Shown here one piece after another: positions 35,403 through 40,186 of a stretch of 40,186 nucleotides of DNA (position 1 is the first letter of the stretch; every line of letters starts with the position of its first letter). The notes beneath the pieces were generated by a model, which was not told where the DNA came from, did not search any database, and saw nothing but the letters and a program-made list of their open reading frames with translations. Position numbers and translations under genes: made by a program. This DNA is from Welwitschia mirabilis (Eukaryota; Gnetophyta; Gnetopsida; Welwitschiales), in the NCBI GenBank assembly GCA_051453625.1, contig JBOZIK010000001.1, forward strand, positions 23,121,050 through 23,161,235, given 5' to 3'.

Positions 35403-36000
35403 NNNNNNNNNNNNNNNNNNNNNNNNNNNNNNNNNNNNNNNNNNNNNNNNNNNNNNNNNNNNNNNNNNNNNNNNNNNNNNNNNNNNNNNNNNNNNNNNNN
35501 NNNNNNNNNNNNNNNNNNNNNNNNNNNNNNNNNNNNNNNNNNNNNNNNNNNNNNNNNNNNNNNNNNNNNNNNNNNNNNNNNNNNNNNNNNNNNNNNNNNN
35601 NNNNNNNNNNNNNNNNNNNNNNNNNNNNNNNNNNNNNNNNNNNNNNNNNNNNNNNNNNNNNNNNNNNNNNNNNNNNNNNNNNNNNNNNNNNNNNNNNNNN
35701 NNNNNNNNNNNNNNNNNNNNNNNNNNNNNNNNNNNNNNNNNNNNNNNNNNNNNNNNNNNNNNNNNNNNNNNNNNNNNNNNNNNNNNNNNNNNNNNNNNNN
35801 NNNNNNNNNNNNNNNNNNNNNNNNNNNNNNNNNNNNNNNNNNNNNNNNNNNNNNNNNNNNNNNNNNNNNNNNNNNNNNNNNNNNNNNNNNNNNNNNNNNN
35901 NNNNNNNNNNNNNNNNNNNNNNNNNNNNNNNNNNNNNNNNNNNNNNNNNNNNNNNNNNNNNNNNNNNNNNNNNNNNNNNNNNNNNNNNNNNNNNNNNNNN
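35403..36000. other. assembly gap, 598 N
   Basis: This is the longest gap in the window. It separates the copia LTR contig from a short contig of different character (36001-36232). Confidence 0.95.
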
Positions 36001-36232
36001 AGCTTTAGAAAATATGTTTTGGTTAGATTTGGAAATCTTGCTAAAATAAAAGATTTTTGCCTAATGTATGTTAATGATGCATGATAAATGAAATCTTTTT
36101 GGAATAGTTTTTGGGATGATAATCCTTGGTTCTATTCTGATTGATTAGACTAGATTGCATCGTGTGTCTGTGTGCTTTTTATTTTTGAAATGTAGAAAAA
36201 ATATAGAGATACTTGGGCAACAACGTTTTTTA
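36001..36232. other. short contig of unknown origin
   Basis: These 232 bases lie between two sized gaps. They resemble neither the LTR around them nor another element in the window. The minus strand downstream of the S7-like start would read into it across a 523-base gap, but its frames there (ending at 36145-36150) do not resemble S7. It may be a 3' UTR, an intron or unrelated sequence. Confidence 0.4.
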
Positions 36233-36755
36233 NNNNNNNNNNNNNNNNNNNNNNNNNNNNNNNNNNNNNNNNNNNNNNNNNNNNNNNNNNNNNNNNNNNN
36301 NNNNNNNNNNNNNNNNNNNNNNNNNNNNNNNNNNNNNNNNNNNNNNNNNNNNNNNNNNNNNNNNNNNNNNNNNNNNNNNNNNNNNNNNNNNNNNNNNNNN
36401 NNNNNNNNNNNNNNNNNNNNNNNNNNNNNNNNNNNNNNNNNNNNNNNNNNNNNNNNNNNNNNNNNNNNNNNNNNNNNNNNNNNNNNNNNNNNNNNNNNNN
36501 NNNNNNNNNNNNNNNNNNNNNNNNNNNNNNNNNNNNNNNNNNNNNNNNNNNNNNNNNNNNNNNNNNNNNNNNNNNNNNNNNNNNNNNNNNNNNNNNNNNN
36601 NNNNNNNNNNNNNNNNNNNNNNNNNNNNNNNNNNNNNNNNNNNNNNNNNNNNNNNNNNNNNNNNNNNNNNNNNNNNNNNNNNNNNNNNNNNNNNNNNNNN
36701 NNNNNNNNNNNNNNNNNNNNNNNNNNNNNNNNNNNNNNNNNNNNNNNNNNNNNNN

Positions 36756-36879
36756 AAGCCAATGATTTTTTTTCATGTTTAATAATATGTTTAAGCACCA
36801 TGTTAACTAATCTACTCTGATAAATCGGATCATATTTTTCCATTCTTTTTGTTTGTTCGTTAGGGTTTGTTTGTGTCAT
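36756..36879 (-). pseudogene. rps7: 5' part of a plastid-type ribosomal protein S7 gene
   Basis: The frame opens at ATG 36879 and reads leftward for 41 codons into a gap. S7 binds the 3' major domain of 16S rRNA in the small ribosomal subunit. Residues 15-41 include KYDPIYQSRLVNM and IIKHEKKSLA, which match the D-P-I-Y, R-L-V-N-M and K-H-x-K-K-S-L-A positions of plastid S7; the distance from Met to DPIY agrees within two residues. The angiosperm mitochondrial S7 start is quite different. The sequence is clearly diverged from ordinary land-plant rps7. The remaining 110 or so codons would fit in the 523-base gap. Whether it is a functional gene, a nuclear copy of organelle DNA or a misplaced contig cannot be told; the pseudogene label is provisional. 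Confidence 0.5.
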
Positions 36880-37103
36880 AGCTTGATAATTGATAATTTA
36901 TCATTGGATGAATTGCATCACAGAAATGGATCCCAAAAATAATACTGTGAGGATAGCTAGACTGTGAACTATCAGCCATCGAATAGTAAAAATTGGATAT
37001 ATTTTCTCTATAGTCATTAGCCCCAGATACTACCATAAAAAAAGAAGTCAACTTCCGAAAATATCCCATCTATGTGGGGGACAACAGAGGACAAGGACAA
37101 GTT
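36880..37103 (-). other. sequence upstream of the S7-like start
   Basis: On the minus strand this 224-base stretch leads into the S7-like ATG. It has an ordinary mixed composition, richer in G/C than the LTR around it. A 69-codon open frame (37069-36860) overlaps the S7 start in another frame and resembles nothing known. No rps12 sequence, which precedes rps7 in plastid genomes, could be recognised. Confidence 0.4.
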
Positions 37104-37263
37104 NNNNNNNNNNNNNNNNNNNNNNNNNNNNNNNNNNNNNNNNNNNNNNNNNNNTCAGGAAATTCAATACCCCACTCTTGATGATCAACTTCTTCCAAGC
37201 TAGATCTTGGATCTTTGTTACTCTGCCAGGTATTCCAAGTTCACCTGTAACCTTTACAAACAG

Positions 37264-37365
37264 ACTTTTCTAGGCTAAGTCTCAACCTTTAGAATGGACT
37301 TTTACAGGATAAATCTCAACCTTTAGAATATATTTTTCAAGGCTTAGTATCAACCTTTAGAAAAT
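37264..37365 (+). repeat. second copy of the 34-bp triple repeat
   Basis: The units at 37264, 37298 and 37332 correspond one to one with those at 35272, 35306 and 35340, differing at a few bases. The whole flank (about 37157-37393) matches 35165-35402. Confidence 0.9.
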
Positions 37366-37783
37366 AGGATAGTGATGTATTGATGCTTCAAAAGTATAGA
37401 TATTACTCGTTCTGAAATCAGTACAATAGATGGAGCTCTCCTCCTGTAGAAGTACAATCAATTAAGCTCTAGATTTGACTATGAATGAAGTAAGTATGCT
37501 AATGTTAGATCTCCTCTAGTTAGAAATGTAGATGCCAAGATGCAACAATGATAGCAACACAAATACATAGCTTGATCTTTTAGATCTAATAGATTTATCT
37601 GAACAAAAGTGGTTTCCAAAAGATTGATTGATCATCTATGGCTTAGCTATTTATATTAGAAGCTTATTAGGGTTTATTACATTTGAATTGTTCCTCTAAT
37701 GTTATAAACAATTAGAAAATAGTTGCCTAATGACTAGATAATGGATACATAATGTTTAGAAAAATTTCTTTTCTACTCCATTC

Positions 37784-38169
37784 GGTCAACCCCATAAAAA
37801 TCCAGTCGACCTAATGTGGTGCCGTGAGTTACACAGGTTACCTAAGAGAGAGTTTTATTGCCTTATATTTTTATGTCTTCCTATCTAGTCGACTTTATCT
37901 GGGTCTGGTCGATCTGAGTTCAGTTGATCCCATTCCGAGTTTGGTCAACCCCTTGTTTCTCAATCCAAAAATACTATCTGTAAGGTCCTCAAATCTGGTC
38001 GACCCCATGAAAGTCCATTTGACCCCTTGCCATTTGGTTTAGGTACACTGGTTCTCTAAGTTACAAGTTCAGTCGACCTCATTAAAACCTGGTCAACCCC
38101 TTTGGATGCAATCCATTTTCCTTTGATAGCTTTAGGTGTAGTTAACCCTTTAAGGATCCGGTTGACCCC
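37784..38169 (+). repeat. cluster of GGTCGACCCC-like words in copia LTR
   Basis: At least eleven variants occur within 390 bases: GGTCAACCCC (37784, 37943, 38091), AGTCGACCT (37804, 38071), GTCGAC (37888), GGTCGATC (37907), GTTGATCCC (37923), GGTCGACCCC (37997), TTGACCCC (38019) and GTTGACCCC (38160). Spacing is irregular. Many differences are C/T changes at the central CpG. Two more copies lie near 38912 and 38931, in and just beyond the end of the coding region. Confidence 0.8.
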
Positions 38170-38322
38170 TCTAGAGGGTGAATGAATAAGTAGGTTTCTA
38201 GTGCATATTTTAGTTCCATCTTTCAACCTAAAAAAACCTTAAACTCTTCTACATAAAATACACAAAATTTTTCTATACAAAAGACATTAGTTTGACATCA
38301 ATTGACAAAACATAATCAAACA

Positions 38323-38340
38323 ATCTCCCTTTTTGATATT
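38323..38340 (-). promoter_or_regulatory. polypurine tract of copia element
   Basis: On the minus strand AATATCAAAAAGGGAGAT directly precedes the LTR's TG (38322-38321). A purine run at this place primes plus-strand DNA synthesis. A similar run (CATTAATATCAAAAGGGGAG) lies about 215 bases upstream at 38537-38557. Confidence 0.75.
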
Positions 38341-38536
38341 AATGGCAAACAAATAAGTGATTTCCAAATTAAACAAATATTTAGATCAAATAAATATTTC
38401 ATCTTTAAGCTCTTTCTAGTAAGGCATATTGACATAATAAGAACTCCCTCTTTCACAAAGCCAAAAGATCTAAAACAAACATTTATGAAATGAACCATGT
38501 TTAATTTATGTAAAATTTTTTGAAAACACTACATTT

Positions 38537-38557
38537 TCTCCCCTTTTGATATTAATG
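38537..38557 (-). promoter_or_regulatory. second polypurine-tract-like run
   Basis: It shares CATTAATATCAAAA-GGG-AGA with the tract next to the LTR. It could be an upstream (central-type) tract or the relic of a duplication of the LTR-proximal end. Confidence 0.45.
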
Positions 38558-38940
38558 AAAAATAGTAAATACAGATAAATAAAGAGTTATAAACCATAGA
38601 CATGTGGTAAGAATTATTATATTTACTCCCTCTAACTTTATGCCATATATAAGAAATAATAATCATGATAGAGATTCCAAAGCTAGTATGTAAAAGAGAT
38701 GATAATTTTTAATTTATAATTCCCAAAAGAAAATCAACTAATGGTTATAAGATAAAGTAAAATATCAGAATATTCAAATTTTCTAGATAAAGTTCCACAA
38801 AAGTTACCAAGAAATCAAAACAAAAATGATAGTAAAAAGAAATGACAAATTTTTTTGTTGCAATGATAGCTATAGAACTTTGAGAGACTGGGTGACCAAG
38901 TAGAAAACCAGTCGACCGACCTACTCCAATTGACCGAATG

Positions 38941-39372
38941 TCAAGTTCGGTTGATCGTTCTGCAATTAACTATAGGATAATGAGAGAACCCTAGTCCATT
39001 TTTGAGATGAATAAAAGTATCAATGTTGAGGGGTTTAGTAAAAATATCTGCAAATTATTGGTCTATGATTATAAAACTCATAGATATATGTCCTTTTTTA
39101 ACTTGGTCTTAAAGGAAATGATGTCTAAGCTCAATATGCTTCATTCTTAAGTGCTGAACCAGATTTTTAAAAATATTAATAGCAGTTATGTTGTCACAAA
39201 AAATAGGAACTTATTCAAAATTAATACCAAAGTCTTTTAACATTTCTTTCATCCATAAAAGATGAGTGTAAAACAACTACCTATTACAATATATTTAGCT
39301 TCTGTAGTAGAGAGAGAAATAGAGTTTTATTTCTTACTTGCACATCTTACTAAACATGAATCTAGAAAAAAA
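38941..39372 (-). pseudogene. copia RNase H remnant
   Basis: Read leftward from the gap: LDSCLVRCASKK, stop, NSISLSTTEAKY, then a frameshift, IFCDNITAINIFKNLVQHL, RMKHIELRHHFL, stop, DQVKKGHISMSF, FADIFTKPLNIDTF, ending at TGA 38943-38941. The order and words are those of copia RNase H, with the catalytic S-T-T-E-A and C-D-N motifs preserved as words. Stops at positions where relatives have Gln or Arg, plus one frameshift, make it non-functional. Confidence 0.88.
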
Positions 39373-39563
39373 NNNNNNNNNNNNNNNNNNNNNNNNNNNN
39401 NNNNNNNNNNNNNNNNNNNNNNNNNNNNNNNNNNNNNNNNNNNNNNNNNNNNNNNNNNNNNNNNNNNNNNNNNNNNNNNNNNNNNNNNNNNNNNNNNNNN
39501 NNNNNNNNNNNNNNNNNNNNNNNNNNNNNNNNNNNNNNNNNNNNNNNNNNNNNNNNNNNNNNN
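39373..39563. other. assembly gap, 191 N, inside copia coding region
   Basis: It separates the end of the reverse transcriptase (SRPDIIFSI) from RNase H. The gap size is close to what the missing connection would need. Confidence 0.95.
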
Positions 39564-40186
39564 TAATACTAAATATGATATCTGGTCTACTTATAGTTAA
39601 ATACAATAAACTATCAATCATGCTTCTGTAAAGTTTTTCATCTACTATTTTACCATTTTCATCCAAACTTACTTTACATGATGTAGATATAGAAGTATCA
39701 ATTATCTTTACATTTTCTAAACCAAATTGTTTAATTAAATCTCTTGCATATTTGAATTAAGAGATAAATATTTCTTCTTGGAATTTCTTAGTTTGAAGTC
39801 CAAGAAACATTTTAACTTCACCAAGCATGCTCATTTCAAATTGATTTATATAATAATAAAATCATTTTTCAAATTCTTCATAAATAAAGTTTTGTCTACC
39901 ATTCTTTGAACATATCCATTTTCATTTAAAAAAGTAGCTAGCTTCTCATACCATGTTTTTGATGTTTGTTTTAATTCATATAAAGCTTTCTTAAGTCTAT
40001 ACACATGATCAAGTTTATAAGGATCAATAAAACCTTGTGGTTGTTCTACATAAATCTCTTCAATTAATGGTCCATTCAAAAAAGAACTTTTTACATTCAT
40101 TTGATATACTTCAAAGTTCTTAAAAACTGCAAAGGATAAAAACATCCTAATGCTATCCAATCTTGCAATAAGAGCAAAAGTCTCTC
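39564..40186 (-). pseudogene. copia reverse transcriptase, partial, catalytic box missing
   Basis: From the right edge leftward: DSIRMFLSFAVFKNF, VYQMNVKSSFLNGPLIEEIY, VEQPQGFIDPYKLDHVY, RLKKALYELKQTSKTWYEKL and DKTLFMKNLKNDFIII, then a stop at about 39846. After a frameshift the text resumes at FEMSMLGEVKMFLGLQ (39840 leftward), later KLYRSMIDSLLYLTISRPDI. The segment that normally joins these, holding the Y-V-D-D active site and about 20 further residues, is absent without any N. A deletion of roughly 70 bases explains this. The enzyme is dead. The protein continues beyond the window edge. Confidence 0.9.

Larger units (their letters stand above)
34476..38322 (-). repeat. copia 3' LTR (inflated by gaps and duplicates)
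   Basis: On the plus strand the LTR starts TGTTAATTCTAATAGGATCG and ends CATAATCAAACA at 38322, directly next to the polypurine tract. It contains the GAACCCTAGAGGG-GGTGAATAG block, a CACTCTTGATGATCAACTTC block, a 34-bp triple repeat and a GTCGAC-word cluster. Removing the duplicated ends (34476-34947 and about 35165-35402) and the interposed contigs leaves a length near 1.4 kb, reasonable for a large copia LTR. That correction is inference. Confidence 0.6.
34476..40186 (-). mobile_element. Ty1/copia retrotransposon, minus strand, partial
   Basis: The visible part, read leftward from the right edge, is reverse transcriptase, RNase H, untranslated segment, polypurine tract, 3' LTR. RNase H lying directly next to the LTR, with no integrase after it, is the Ty1/copia order. 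The reverse transcriptase words NVKSSFLNGPL, YVEQPQGF and LKKALYELKQ are copia-type and resemble the SIRE/Tork lineages. Integrase, protease, gag and the 5' LTR must lie beyond 40186. The coding part has stops, a frameshift, a missing catalytic motif and a 191-base gap. The 3' LTR region is inflated by two sets of duplicated contig ends and by an interposed contig pair. Confidence 0.85.

Noticed and set aside
35388-36008. 206-codon ORF
   Set aside because: It consists almost entirely of N; only a few real codons flank the gap.
1-40186. CRISPR arrays, operons, phage or other prokaryotic systems
   Set aside because: No regularly spaced identical repeats, no ribosome-binding-site/ORF series and no bacterial gene families were seen; the sequence is plant nuclear DNA.

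Overview
This is a draft-assembly window from the nuclear genome of a land plant. It is AT-rich, has 17 runs of N, and is mostly made of old LTR retrotransposons of two superfamilies. Ty3/gypsy elements show Tat/Athila-like pol motifs, and one Ty1/copia element is present. No bacterial-type operons, CRISPR arrays, rRNA or tRNA genes were seen. I found no intact protein-coding gene and no convincing undescribed biological system.

Layout. 1-4700: G/C-richer, apparently low-copy DNA that begins with a possible terminal coding exon (1-234) and continues as UTR- or intron-like sequence with short tandem repeats. 4700-15413: AT-rich intergenic DNA with microsatellites, short duplications and one 548-base gap. 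15414-21535: plus-strand Ty3/gypsy element E1, with a TG...CA 5' LTR, a PBS-like site, and decayed gag, protease, reverse transcriptase, RNase H and integrase. 21536-23556: unassigned sequence containing gap-flanking duplications. 23557-30743: minus-strand Ty3/gypsy element E3, with two diverged LTRs of about 1.35 kb, a decayed tRNA-Asp-type PBS, a TATA box and gag-like remnants. 31475-33810: E2, a second, 3'-truncated copy of the E1 family. 33811-34475: LTR-like sequence with a TATA box. 34476-40186: minus-strand Ty1/copia element whose 3' LTR, polypurine tract, RNase H and reverse transcriptase are visible and which runs off the right edge.

Two points matter most. First, nearly all gaps of exactly 100 N are flanked by near-identical sequence, so most apparent local duplications are probably unmerged contig ends. 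Second, inside the copia LTR, between gaps, lies a short contig pair that carries on the minus strand the first 41 codons of a plastid-type ribosomal protein S7. It is the only recognisable non-transposon coding sequence. Because the contigs on either side overlap each other, it may be a misplaced contig rather than a genuine insertion.

The elements are dead. E1 pol keeps one frame for over 1.1 kb but has 11 in-frame stops, several at positions where relatives carry Gln or Trp. That pattern fits C-to-T/G-to-A decay of methylated DNA.
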